From Agarophyton chilense (taxonomy: Eukaryota; Rhodophyta; Florideophyceae; Gracilariales; Gracilariaceae), in the NCBI GenBank assembly GCA_030374765.1, contig JARGXX010000086.1, positions 1,302,001-1,366,000 on the forward strand: a stretch of 64,000 bases of DNA. The letters are read 5' to 3'. Below, one piece after another: positions 42,021 through 51,623 of this stretch. The notes beneath the pieces were generated by a model. The model ran no database searches. It saw only the letters and a program-made list of their open reading frames with translations, and was not told where the DNA came from. How positions within the stretch are numbered: the stretch's first letter is position 1; each line of letters opens with the position of its first letter. The translations under genes were made by a program, and so were the position numbers.

Positions 42021-43312
42021 GATGTGGGTCTCGTAAGGCATACAGTGTTCCAGCATTGCTAGAACAAACGTTTATGGAGTGTCAGCAGGATCTGAACTCT
42101 GTATTTCACAGCTGGCTTCGAAAGTCATAATGCCGCACTAGCGAAAATAGTATACTTGTTATGTTTAAATTTGTAACTATGCTTCTTTAAGCACTTCTAA
42201 CAGCAATTAGAGTAGCTGAGATGCCCATTGCAATAAATATCGGGTATTAATGCGTTTCAAAACCCTTTTTCAGGTTCCAGATCTCTTTAAAAAGAGTCTT
42301 GTTCCCAAATGTTCTCTTGGAAAACTTCAACCAATAACACACACCCAAAAACGTTATTATTCTTCGTCTTTGAGCCCTTTGACTTTATCAAAATGTGACC
42401 CGTTTGCCGAATGGCTTTCATTGAGGTCCCTGCATCCAGGAGTGAAACCGTATACATTACAAACATCTGTGAGGCTTTTGACGCAGTAAAGGGGTCCATA
42501 GAAGCGTTACACACTAGACGGAGCACCACCTGTCGGTCCACTGCACCAGTTGGCTAAACGCCTTCGGTGTAGTTGGGAGACGGTTTTTGTGCACCAACAG
42601 TACTGGGTATTTCTAGGAAGACCCTACAGAGTAAAAAGCATGTGACGGTCGTAAACACTTCGTGGAAACCTAAGATCAAGTAGTGGACTCTAAACTGTCA
42701 CAAGTGGTGCTGTGTAACATTTCCCGCCAGAATCCAGCTTCGGCTATAGAGTGAAAACAAAATTATTTTGTTACTAATTCTCATCGGGAAGCGTTTTAGG
42801 GATTTCAATGGCCTGGTTCTGGTCAAGGCAGAAGTTGGCAGGCTAAAAAGAAATTCTTACACATCCATAGTGCGTTATCAAAAGACATGGTGTCTGGAAC
42901 CTAGTGATTATTGACATAAGTCTTTGATTGCGTTGGTTTAAAAATAGCGAGAAGAAGAAATTCATATCGAAACATTTACATCTCATTTCATCTATCTGGG
43001 TTATTCAAAAAAGGAGAAGGCTTAGTTTCGCCGAATTTAACTGTAACGTCTTGCCTACAACGTCACATTTAAAGATGGCGCCTACATATGACACTCCAGG
43101 TCAGGCCCGTTTAGAACTTTGTTTGATTTATGTGTGAACGCTACAATGAACGCTTGTGTGTCAATGTGATTTGGCCTGTACAAGATGCCCCAGACGTTTC
43201 TTACATGACCCAGTACATTCCTGGACAACAGATTCTGGCCCCAGTCGGCCCCCCCGGAGCCGCGGAAATCTATGGCGCAAAGTTTTTAATTTCCCACTCT
43301 ACAGCAGCCTTC
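42021..43312. other. Intergenic, decayed repeats
   Basis: No gene. Around 42040-42080 there is weak similarity to 51235-51275 (a CAGCATTGCT-containing block), suggesting an old dispersed repeat. Confidence 0.35.
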
Positions 43313-43465
43313 GCTTGTTTTCTTGAAAAAACCCGAGCGTTTTAATGAGATGGAACCAGTTTTGATACTTGTTTTATTGGTTTTCTACGTAGGCTACGTT
43401 TCATTTAAAACACTCACCAAGAAGGCATAAAGAATGTGGGGTGTTCTATTCTAATTTCGATCACT
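43313..43465 (+). repeat. Dispersed repeat R1, copy 1 (with micro-ORF)
   Basis: About 150 bp matching the complement of 51355-51515. The best conserved part is a micro-ORF at 43350-43430 (26 residues) starting MEPVLILVLLVFYVGYVSF, hydrophobic enough for one transmembrane helix and ending KTLTKKA. Confidence 0.6.
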
Positions 43466-43501
43466 GTATCCATATGGTAAAGTCTGCAAGGTCTCTTAGG
43501 A

Positions 43502-43544
43502 TACCGAAGGCCTTGGTCCTGGCCCAGGACCAAGGCCTTCGGTA
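43502..43544. repeat. 43-bp perfect palindrome
   Basis: Two 21-bp arms (TACCGAAGGCCTTGGTCCTGG and its complement) around one central C, with no mismatch. It lies about 40 bp after R1 copy 1. Confidence 0.8.
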
Positions 43545-43844
43545 CCTAATACTCCTGGGTACCCTCGTCTTTTTCGCAAAAAATGGATCATTTGGCGGCG
43601 GCCGGCTGCACGCGATTCTCACGCGTCTCTTTTTGTGAACGTTCTATACCAGTTTCTCCAAAGAATTCTTTTCCCCCAACCAGTATATCCAAACTAGACC
43701 TATTGTTTCGAGAAATATCTTCGAGACTGTTTTGAGCAAGTCCAAGATTGAAATATATCTTCCAAATACACACGTCACGGTGTTTTGCTTGTTTTGGTTA
43801 TGACCCTCTTCTCTAAATACCCAGACCTCAACTCCTGAAGCAAA

Positions 43845-45404
43845 ATGCTTGTGGATTTGGCATGGGTTCCGCGTGGACTAGCCACAGCCAAGCTCCCGCA
43901 AGGTGTGGACCGAGATGTTGATATGGGATCTTCAGAAGGTGCGGCCAAAACTGCTGAGACAAAGGAAGACGACAGCGAATCAGTAGACATGGACGAGGTA
44001 CTTGCAAATGACTTGGATAATCTTTCGTTTTATAAAAAGGGTGAAAACGATCCTTATCTGTCTTCCGAACCCAATGCCAATGACCTTTTTGATGAGGAAG
44101 AACTCGAAGACATGGTGATCCGGTCTACAGATGCCATCATAATATCTGTGCATTCAGGAGAAGATGTTTCTCTCTTAATGACACATGTCTTTGACGACAA
44201 CCCAGAAGAATCTGATGAAGAAGATAAGCCTTATGAACCGCACACATATATTCACCATGACCTTGTGCTTCCAACTTTACCACTTTGCACAGCTCATACC
44301 AATATTGTGGTGAACGACGAAATTGTAAATCTCGTAGCAGTTGGTATGTTTACTCCCGGAATAGAGATATGGGACGTTGATCTAGTCAACAATCTAGAGC
44401 CAGTAGTCTCACTCGGCGGATATGGGCCGAACTCAGTTGTCAGGGATGCTCTCGTAGCAGCTGGGAAAGTGCGTGGAGAAGGGAGGATAAAGAATAAGAA
44501 GAAACCGAAACTTAAGCTTCGAGAAGGTTCTCACAGAGATGCAATCATGAGTCTATCTTGGAATTCGATACAAAGAGAGTATCTTGCAAGTGGCTCTGCC
44601 GACCACACAGTCAAAGTATGGGATATTGAATCTGCTCACTGTGCGTCAACATTTGTCCATCACACGGACAAGGTGCAGGGGGTGTCGTTTCACCCATTGG
44701 AAGCGGAGTTGCTGTTAAGCGGATCATTTGATAAGACTGTACAAACATTAGATGTACGAGACCCAGGTAAAGGAAGAAAGTGGGATGTAAGAGCTGACGT
44801 GGAGACCTGTTGTTGGGGTCATGGACCTACAAAGAATATGGTTCTTACTACAACTGAGGATGGGTTCGTAACTGTGTTTGATACCAGAGTATCAGGAGAC
44901 AATTCCTCATTTCTGTGCAGATGGCAAGCACATAACGGCGCGGTTTCGGCTAGCGTTGTTTCGCAGGACGTGCCTGGTATGATGGTGACTGGTAGCGTTG
45001 ACAAGCAGATTAAAGTTTGGGACGTATCACACATGAATTCCAGCACAGGGGCAGAGATTATTTATGAAAGATCGTCGAAGGTAGGCGCTGTATTTGCACT
45101 TTCTCTCTGTCCGATTCGTCAGTCGGGAACAGACGCTTCTCCTTTCGTATTAGCGTTTGGAGGTTCAAATGGCTCACTGGCAGTCACGGACCTTGCTGTT
45201 GAGAGCGAGGCTGTAAGAGAGAGATTTCTACCTCATTGTGGAATTGAAGTGGCAACAGTCATCGAAAAACGAAGTAGTCGGGGTATTTGTGTCGATGGTA
45301 CCTCTCTATATGAAAATGTCCAAGTGCCCGATGATTTAGTTAACGGAAAGACTGGAAAGGCTATCAAAACATCGTCGGGCAGCTTCGACTCGAATGTTGA
45401 ATGA
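43845..45404 (+). CDS. PWP1: PWP1 family WD-repeat protein
   Basis: Single exon, 519 residues. N-terminal LVDLAWVPRG, an acidic stretch near residues 35-60, then the family-specific blocks STDAIIISVHSGEDVSLLM, YIHHDLVLPTLPLC and AVGMFTPGIEIWDVDLV near residue 170. WD repeats follow (YLASGSADHTVKVWD, LLSGSFDKTVQTLD, VTGSVDKQIKVWD) to about residue 400. The C-terminus is polar. PWP1 is a nuclear/nucleolar protein required for ribosome biogenesis and rDNA transcription. The start is the first ATG and matches the conserved N-terminus. The gene converges with the next one, 200 bp apart. Confidence 0.92.
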   Translation: MLVDLAWVPRGLATAKLPQGVDRDVDMGSSEGAAKTAETKEDDSESVDMDEVLANDLDNLSFYKKGENDPYLSSEPNANDLFDEEELEDMVIRSTDAIIISVHSGEDVSLLMTHVFDDNPEESDEEDKPYEPHTYIHHDLVLPTLPLCTAHTNIVVNDEIVNLVAVGMFTPGIEIWDVDLVNNLEPVVSLGGYGPNSVVRDALVAAGKVRGEGRIKNKKKPKLKLREGSHRDAIMSLSWNSIQREYLASGSADHTVKVWDIESAHCASTFVHHTDKVQGVSFHPLEAELLLSGSFDKTVQTLDVRDPGKGRKWDVRADVETCCWGHGPTKNMVLTTTEDGFVTVFDTRVSGDNSSFLCRWQAHNGAVSASVVSQDVPGMMVTGSVDKQIKVWDVSHMNSSTGAEIIYERSSKVGAVFALSLCPIRQSGTDASPFVLAFGGSNGSLAVTDLAVESEAVRERFLPHCGIEVATVIEKRSSRGICVDGTSLYENVQVPDDLVNGKTGKAIKTSSGSFDSNVE

Positions 45405-45601
45405 CCTTGATACCGTGTTTCCAAAGGTCACCCGACCCCCGTCCTCGCCATGCAATTGAGAGCTCGTGGCTTCCTTATACTTTAGAAAGAGTCTTATCTT
45501 GTTACAAGAGCTTCCGGCGACACCTTTCCACCCTAGCTGAGGAGCTGCCCTTGTGAACGCCGCGTGAAGAAGAAACGACCATGTTTTCAGAAGTAGTCGT
45601 T

Positions 45602-47350
45602 TTACAAAGAGACATTGTGTGACGTGGTCTCCTTTTCATTGCTCATGTGAAGAGAATGCCGAGCGGAATCTTCATTGGCATATGCATATGCTTCCCAGTA
45701 CCATCGGAAAGTGGACAAGGAAAAGTATCCATCCTCATTTTTGAAAGGTATTGAACAGCAGATAAAACCCTTTTTCCCTATTTCATTGTCAACAGAGCTG
45801 GAGTGGGGAATCAGATTAACTCCGCGGGATATTGACCACACAAGATGTGTGCTCATGCCGCTGTCGCTTCCGATGAACACGTCGGCTGCAATCATGTTGT
45901 GCAGAGAAAGAAGTGTGTCCTCGCTCACGTGAAGCCTGACCCTGAATCGCCCTTCCCAGTCCCCTGACGAATACTTATCATCCCTGAGAGTGGTTAGAAT
46001 CAAAGACTTCCACCAACCCTCGTCCCTCAGCTCCCCATTTTGATCGCAATATCTTTTATCTTGCAGCTCTACCATATGTGTTGAGATCGCATTTTTTGTC
46101 TTGAGCTGCCCTTCGCTGTATATGTGGATCGCAATGGGCATGTCGGCGAGACTACCTCCAACATCTTCAATAACTGTTAGTACTCTGGTTATAATTCTTG
46201 CGAATACTTTGTCCTTCGTGATCCTTCGCCCTGTCGATGCTCTCAAGAAGTCCCCGCGACGTACATGAACTGCGATGTTCAGTTCTCTCGGGTTGAGAGG
46301 CAAATCGAGTTTCCAATAGCGTTGGTACCCTTTGAACACGTCGTTGTTGCGCTTCCATGGCAGAATTCCGTGCTTATTCCAGTACTTCGTATAGAATAGA
46401 TTCCGAGTCGAAAGGAAATTTGCGTCTGTTCTCTGAGGACCACAGGTCGATTCGGGCAGTTGAAATATCGTGTTACTCAATGAATTCTTCTCCAGGAATT
46501 TTACAAGCCTTTCACGGCACCAGGAATATGTTGGGCAGTTGGAATTTAGAAAAATGGATGGGACTTCTACAATCCTTCCAATGTTCAAAGTACCGTTTTC
46601 CAACGGCTGTTCACAAAGATGACAGTCGAACTTGTTACTGGCATCCGGCCATTTTCCTCCAACTGGAGAACAACCGTCGGTTTGTATCTTTGTCCTGGGA
46701 ACTTCTCCAACGCCCCATCCAAAGAACTCCTCGACTGCCATTCTGTCGTTTCGGGATAGGGATGAGTAGAATCCAACCCTATGAGTGTACGTAAGATTCA
46801 TCTGAAGGGCAAGATTGTACTCGAGATTTACGGCACACATAGAGTGCCCAATACCGTCACTGGACATCAATCGAGAAGGGCCGTAGAGATATCGATGCTG
46901 AGATTGCTTGGGGTTTTTTAGTTCAGCAGCGTTCTTCTTAAACCATGGGGAATGTAAACGGTTCCAATTTTTCGGTATTCTGAATACGGTACCACCAGTG
47001 ATTTGATGAGGCAAAAGCTGCTTAGATACTGCCCTTTGTTTATCAGAATGTACTGTCACTGACTTGGCCATTACATTAGTGCTCAGTCTTGAATGATGAA
47101 TCTGGAAGAAAATGATCAGCAGACATGCAGCACTAAACCAAGGCAAGTAACTTTGAAAGACTCTACGTTTTCCATGGTTCATATTCCTTACGGAAAATTC
47201 TCGTTGACACCTCATTTGATCGGTCGATCGAATATACTTTGGAGGAGAATACGGGGTTGGAGATGAAGCGCTCAGATTTTCAGTGGTCGCCCGAAGAAAG
47301 AGTGCACTAGTTGTAAAGAGTTGTGTCGCACTGGTTACAAATGAGAGCAA
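45602..47350 (-). CDS. Type II membrane glycosyltransferase-like protein, possibly fucosyltransferase
   Basis: Up to 582 residues; the true start may be the Met at residue 46 or 57, which would place the single hydrophobic segment (YLPWFSAACLLIIFF) close to the N-terminus as in Golgi type II enzymes. Near residue 360 is IAVHVRRGDFLRA, the HxRxGD-type motif of the GDP-fucose-using GT-B superfamily (alpha-1,6-, alpha-1,2- and O-fucosyltransferases). Later blocks, AADVFIGSDSGMSTHLVWSI, fit the nucleotide-binding half. Seven or more Cys in the luminal part suggest disulfides. Acceptor and exact family are unknown; cell-wall or glycoprotein glycan synthesis in the Golgi is the likely role. Confidence 0.65.
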   Translation of the reverse strand: MLSFVTSATQLFTTSALFLRATTENLSASSPTPYSPPKYIRSTDQMRCQREFSVRNMNHGKRRVFQSYLPWFSAACLLIIFFQIHHSRLSTNVMAKSVTVHSDKQRAVSKQLLPHQITGGTVFRIPKNWNRLHSPWFKKNAAELKNPKQSQHRYLYGPSRLMSSDGIGHSMCAVNLEYNLALQMNLTYTHRVGFYSSLSRNDRMAVEEFFGWGVGEVPRTKIQTDGCSPVGGKWPDASNKFDCHLCEQPLENGTLNIGRIVEVPSIFLNSNCPTYSWCRERLVKFLEKNSLSNTIFQLPESTCGPQRTDANFLSTRNLFYTKYWNKHGILPWKRNNDVFKGYQRYWKLDLPLNPRELNIAVHVRRGDFLRASTGRRITKDKVFARIITRVLTVIEDVGGSLADMPIAIHIYSEGQLKTKNAISTHMVELQDKRYCDQNGELRDEGWWKSLILTTLRDDKYSSGDWEGRFRVRLHVSEDTLLSLHNMIAADVFIGSDSGMSTHLVWSISRGVNLIPHSSSVDNEIGKKGFICCSIPFKNEDGYFSLSTFRWYWEAYAYANEDSARHSLHMSNEKETTSHNVSL

Positions 47351-48389
47351 TCAAGCACTTCTGCCTTTCTGGATGCCTTGACTCGGATTCCGTTTTTAGT
47401 TTGTATTAAAGCAGTAAATGGCGTTTCGTTGGTGTCAGTTAGCGTTGCCTTCGGAATCCAAAACGGCGCACGCTATAAAATGTAATGATTCTGGTTCTCT
47501 CGGAACTGCTGGGGTTTCGGGGGCGTGAATCGGTAGTATGAGGAAAGCATGTTGTTTTTTTTAGCTTCTAAAAGTTGCATTTCGAGTTATGAGGATACGC
47601 AACCATCTCTCGCGTAGCTTTCGCGTAGCGATTGGGGAGGGGTCCTCTTTAAAACGGCTTGGAAGACAATGACACGTACATAGGTCACAAAAACATGGAC
47701 AGGAGCAATCTTGACTTCATCTCACAACAAAACGATTCAGACGGTTGACAAAGCCCCGAATCCTTTCCTTTCTGTGGAGCAATGCAGGTTGATTGGCTAT
47801 GTAGATCAGCCTGCGTTGCTTCGATCTTGTGGAATTATAGCTGTTTCAGATCGGCTTGGTTTCAAATGTAATGAATACCTCTAGTTCAATGAATTGCAGA
47901 AGCGCTTGTTATCTTCTAGTTAGACGCAAGAGGCGCATCTCTCGCTAATTGGAACAGCAAACTGACCCGAAATGTAGTACAACGAAGACTGAGTTCGTTG
48001 CCACTAACTCATAGCATGGTTTAAGGGTAGGTAAAATTCTGCACGAAAAGAGCAGTCCAAACAGAAATAAAGAATATCAATTTCTGGGCTCAAAACTCTG
48101 CATCGAGATTAAGTCATCATCCTAAACCAAGCGGAAGTCCGAAAAGAATATTTCATCTCCCTCCTTTCCACTCTTCTCTCTGTTCGCCATCAACTTTGGG
48201 CTTGGACTCGGACTACTGACGATTTTGCACATTCAAGTTGGGCACAACATCGGTGCGTGGAAAACGTTAATTTCTGCTACGTTGATGTACAGCTTTGCCT
48301 TTTCCTATTCCGTGTCCTCTATTGATTCGCAGTGGTGAACGGTATATCCGCTTTCAACAACCTCCCTGTTTCGTTTTCCAAGCACAGTC
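47351..48389. promoter_or_regulatory. Divergent intergenic region
   Basis: About 1 kb between the divergent glycosyltransferase-like and MiaB genes. No ORF, RNA gene or repeat recognised; promoters of both genes are expected here. A TC-rich stretch lies at 48150-48190. Confidence 0.4.
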
Positions 48390-50333
48390 ATGCACGGAAA
48401 GTGGGCCTTCGTCTCGGCTGGCTTTCATAGCTTTTCTGACAGCTGGCTGTCCTTGAGTAAACCTCGTCCAGGACCCCCATATCGTCAATGCACGAGACAG
48501 GCTCCTACGTCAGTTCTACAACAACCAAAAGCGAAATCTCATAGAAATTCTGGACCGGGAGAGCCTGGTCATAGATTTTACGACTTCACACCAAACAACA
48601 TCGAAGCGATTCGTATTCGCCATTGCCGTCTTGAGAGTAAGGAGCTCTGTGATCACGTTTGGGAGCAAATTACTCGTGGGAAAATGACTCTGGAATCGTT
48701 GGCTTCTACCCTCTCCACTTGTTCTGCCTCCAAAGAACATGGTGGGGATTTGGGTTGGTGGTGGAAGGATGAAGTCGTTCCTGGAAACAATAAAGAGTTC
48801 GGAGTAAACGACCAACTTCTTGCGACCGCTTTGCGAACTCGTCCAAACATGGTAAAAAGAGTTGAAACCAAGGATGGTTGGCACGTTTTTGTTGTAGAAG
48901 AAGCTCTTCATGTTCTTCGAACAAAGCATGAGAGGACCCCTTCCAGAAACAATCCGAATCGGAAGAAAGGAGCAGAATTTATTGATGATGTTCCACTTCC
49001 TTTTCCATACACATATGCTATTCAGACTCTAGGTTGCCAAATGAATCGATCCGACTCTGAACGAATGGCGGGTGAACTAAGTCGCCTTGGATACGTTGAG
49101 ACGAGCGATCCCTCCCGAGCTTCAATCCTAGTTATTAACACATGTAACATTCGGGAACATGCCGAGAGCAAAGTATACAGCTACCTTGGACGACATGTGA
49201 TAAGAAAGAGAATGTATCCGACTGATGTTACGCTCTGCGTCGCAGGATGTGTAGCTCAACAGGAAGGAGAAAAAATGCTTCGTCGAATTCCAGAGCTCGA
49301 TCTCGTTTTTGGCCCTCAGTATGCCAACAGATTAGGGGATCTGCTGTCGGATGTCGAAAGGAATAGATGTCAAATTGCTGCTACCGATCCAATTCATATC
49401 CAAGAAGACATTTCAAAACCGAAACGCGAGTCAACCGTTACCGCGTGGATCAATGTGATGTATGGATGTGGCGAAAACTGTACGTTTTGTACAGTCGGAA
49501 ATGTCGTTCGTTCTGTTGAACAAAGCCGAACTATGGCGGCAATCCGAGCTGAAATCACAGAAGCCGCAAAAGATGGGATTCGAGAGGTAGTATTGCTAGG
49601 CCAGAATATTGATGCCTACGGTCGCGACATGTACCCAAGGAAAACATTCTCTACTCTTCTGAATTTCATTCATGATGTTGAGGGCATTGAGAGAATTCGA
49701 TTCACGACAAGCCATCCACGTTATATTTCTTCAAATCTCGTGAATGTATGTGCAACTTTACCGAAGATCATGCCTTATTTCCATATTCCTCCCCAGAGTG
49801 GAGACAACATTATTCTAAAGGAAATGCGAAGAGGCTACACTGTAGAAACATATGAAGCTATAGTGAATCGAATTCGAGAGCGTATTCCAGACGCCGGGAT
49901 TTGCGGGGATATGATAGTAGGATTTCCTGGTGAAACAGAAGACCAATTTAACCGGTCTCTTGAACTTATGAGCAGGGTCAAATTTGATGTGATGAACACT
50001 GCCGCCTACTCGCCAAGACCACAGACGCCTGCGGCAATCATGAAGAATCAAATCCCTGATGCAGTGAAGGCTGACAGACTAAATCGAATGAACATTGTAG
50101 TCAAAGCTCATGCGCTGGAGAGAAGTCTTCGATACGTTGGGAGAACTGAAGAAGTCCTTGTGGAAGAAGAAAATCCGAAGGATTCCCGGCAAGTCATCGG
50201 AAGAAATCCAACTAACCGTCGTGTTTATTTCGAAGGCTCTATTGCAGAGTTGAAAGGAAAGATTGTACCTGTCAAGATTTACCACGCTTTTCCGTTTAGT
50301 TTAAAAGGTCAGAAAGTCGGGCCTGCATATTAA
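48390..50333 (+). CDS. miaB: Parvulin-like domain fused to MiaB-type tRNA methylthiotransferase, probably plastid
   Basis: Single exon, 647 residues. Residues 1-60 are Ser/Arg/Pro-rich and fit a plastid transit peptide. Residues about 75-172 resemble a parvulin (PpiC) peptidyl-prolyl isomerase, with SKEHGGDLGWWWKDEVVP in the middle and ETKDGWHVFVVEEA at the end. From residue 208 the protein is a complete MiaB: QTLGCQMNRSDSERM, INTCNIREHAESKVY, VAGCVAQQEG (three Cys for the second iron-sulfur cluster), the radical SAM site CGENCTFC near 361-368, IPPQSGDNIILKEMRRGY, and a C-terminal TRAM domain. MiaB adds a methylthio group to isopentenyl-adenosine 37 of tRNAs reading UNN codons. The first ATG is used because the parvulin part begins only 75 residues in. 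Confidence 0.88.
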   Translation: MHGKWAFVSAGFHSFSDSWLSLSKPRPGPPYRQCTRQAPTSVLQQPKAKSHRNSGPGEPGHRFYDFTPNNIEAIRIRHCRLESKELCDHVWEQITRGKMTLESLASTLSTCSASKEHGGDLGWWWKDEVVPGNNKEFGVNDQLLATALRTRPNMVKRVETKDGWHVFVVEEALHVLRTKHERTPSRNNPNRKKGAEFIDDVPLPFPYTYAIQTLGCQMNRSDSERMAGELSRLGYVETSDPSRASILVINTCNIREHAESKVYSYLGRHVIRKRMYPTDVTLCVAGCVAQQEGEKMLRRIPELDLVFGPQYANRLGDLLSDVERNRCQIAATDPIHIQEDISKPKRESTVTAWINVMYGCGENCTFCTVGNVVRSVEQSRTMAAIRAEITEAAKDGIREVVLLGQNIDAYGRDMYPRKTFSTLLNFIHDVEGIERIRFTTSHPRYISSNLVNVCATLPKIMPYFHIPPQSGDNIILKEMRRGYTVETYEAIVNRIRERIPDAGICGDMIVGFPGETEDQFNRSLELMSRVKFDVMNTAAYSPRPQTPAAIMKNQIPDAVKADRLNRMNIVVKAHALERSLRYVGRTEEVLVEEENPKDSRQVIGRNPTNRRVYFEGSIAELKGKIVPVKIYHAFPFSLKGQKVGPAY

Positions 50334-50386
50334 ATAAGGACTCATTTTCCATTTTTTCTTCACCAGATTATGTCGCAATCCATTAG

Positions 50387-50818
50387 CTATGCTTCTGCCT
50401 TTTCCTGCCTGGTTTCAACTGTGGACGAGGCAGAAGTATCAGCAGCAGATGACTTCGATACTCGTTTCTGTTCCAGCTCACGATCTGCTTCATCCATACT
50501 TTCCTGCATGGCATCCCTGAACTCAGATGAAGCTTTTTTCAAACCACCAGCTAATCCTCCAAGATCTTTTCCCAGTTCAGCGATCTTGCTCGGACCGAAG
50601 ATGAATATTCCTACTCCAGCTATCACGGCCAATTCTGGCAAGCCAAGTCCAAATAATCCCATCTGTAGTTCTGAACGTTTATTGATTGTTCTGGATGTCG
50701 ACACAGAACTATCCCGTCTCGCACATACGTGGTTTAAACCAGACGAAAGGCCTTTCTTTGTCCTCCGCAGATTTGCCGGAGTCGGTACAAAGCTCACTCC
50801 TTGGTGGTGATTGAACAT
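50387..50818 (-). CDS. tatA: Plastid twin-arginine translocase subunit TatA/Tha4 precursor
   Basis: 143 residues. The first 52 are basic and Ser/Thr-rich without acidic runs, fitting a plastid transit peptide. The mature part starts MGLFGLGLPELAVIAGVGI with the conserved Glu in the short membrane helix, then FIFGPSKIAELGKDLGG, the hinge and amphipathic helix of TatA. An acidic/polar tail follows. TatA oligomers form the passage for folded proteins in the thylakoid Tat system. The gene converges with the MiaB gene with about 50 bp between stops. TatB/Hcf106 proteins are longer, so TatA is preferred. Confidence 0.9.
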   Translation of the reverse strand: MFNHHQGVSFVPTPANLRRTKKGLSSGLNHVCARRDSSVSTSRTINKRSELQMGLFGLGLPELAVIAGVGIFIFGPSKIAELGKDLGGLAGGLKKASSEFRDAMQESMDEADRELEQKRVSKSSAADTSASSTVETRQEKAEA

Positions 50819-50929
50819 TTTCAGACTTAAAATTGTAGTCTAAATGATGAAGCCAGTGGATAGTTCTGATAAGAAAAGGGCACTTGATCGCAGTTGAAGA
50901 TGGTATATCGAAAGCTATGAGTCGGAGAA

Positions 50930-51150
50930 TTTGAGAAGGAGTTCAAGGATGAACAGGACAAGGACAGGAGGGTGGATGCATATGATATTTCCTTGCATCT
51001 CAATGGCGGGCAAAAATCTCCTTTCGATTGATCTTAGCTTTCTACAGGCAGACGTGGACATGCGTTTCTGGCTCCGTACCCCACAAAAGCTTAAGAATAA
51101 TAGCAAAGCTATTTTTTGCTTAAGACGTATTTTTACAGTTTTGATCCAAT
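50930..51150 (+). pseudogene. Copia-type RT remnant
   Basis: The frame at 50931-51152 reads LLSIDLSFLQADVDMRFWLR then PQKLKNNSKAIFCLRR. It resembles the copia RT block with the first catalytic Asp (D..TAFL.A.V) followed by the KAIW.L.K.LYG segment. It is short and truncated on both sides. Confidence 0.45.
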
Positions 51151-51354
51151 AAAATGCTTTGGTTTTATCAGGATTTCGAGAAATGATGATAACAATTGAA
51201 GGAATGCCAATGTATTTGTGGGTCGCGAAATGCGTACAGTATTCTAGCATTGCTGGAATCCACGTGTACGAAGTGCCAGCGTGTCACAAAATGTGATATC
51301 AGTCTGTTGTCTGGCCGAGGCTACTAGTAGCATTAGTGCGAGCCTCGGCGATTT

Positions 51355-51515
51355 AGTGACCGAAATTAGACTAGAACACCCCACATTCTTTATGTCACTT
51401 GACTTCTTAGGGAGTGTTTTAAATGAAACGTAGCCTACGTAGAAAACAAATAAAACGAGCATCAAAACTGGTTCCATCTTATTAAGATGCTTCTGTTTTT
51501 TTCAAGAAAACAAGC
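51355..51515 (-). repeat. Dispersed repeat R1, copy 2 (inverted)
   Basis: Complement of 43313-43465. The micro-ORF here starts MEPVLMLVLFVFYVGYVSF at 51477 on the minus strand but lacks the early stop and reads on to 51244. It is followed by an unrelated hairpin (51313-51321 with 51341-51349). Confidence 0.6.
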
Positions 51516-51525
51516 AAAGGATACT

Positions 51526-51623
51526 GTACAGTGCAAAATTAGAATAGAACAACAAATATTATTTCATTTATGCTATGCCATAAAACATCTTAATAGCTCT
51601 TCCTTTCTTCACATCATTCTAAC
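51526..51623 (+). repeat. Dispersed repeat R2, copy 1 left half
   Basis: Matches 63757-63854 almost base for base. The right half of the same copy is 58534-58676, on the other side of element E. Confidence 0.75.
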
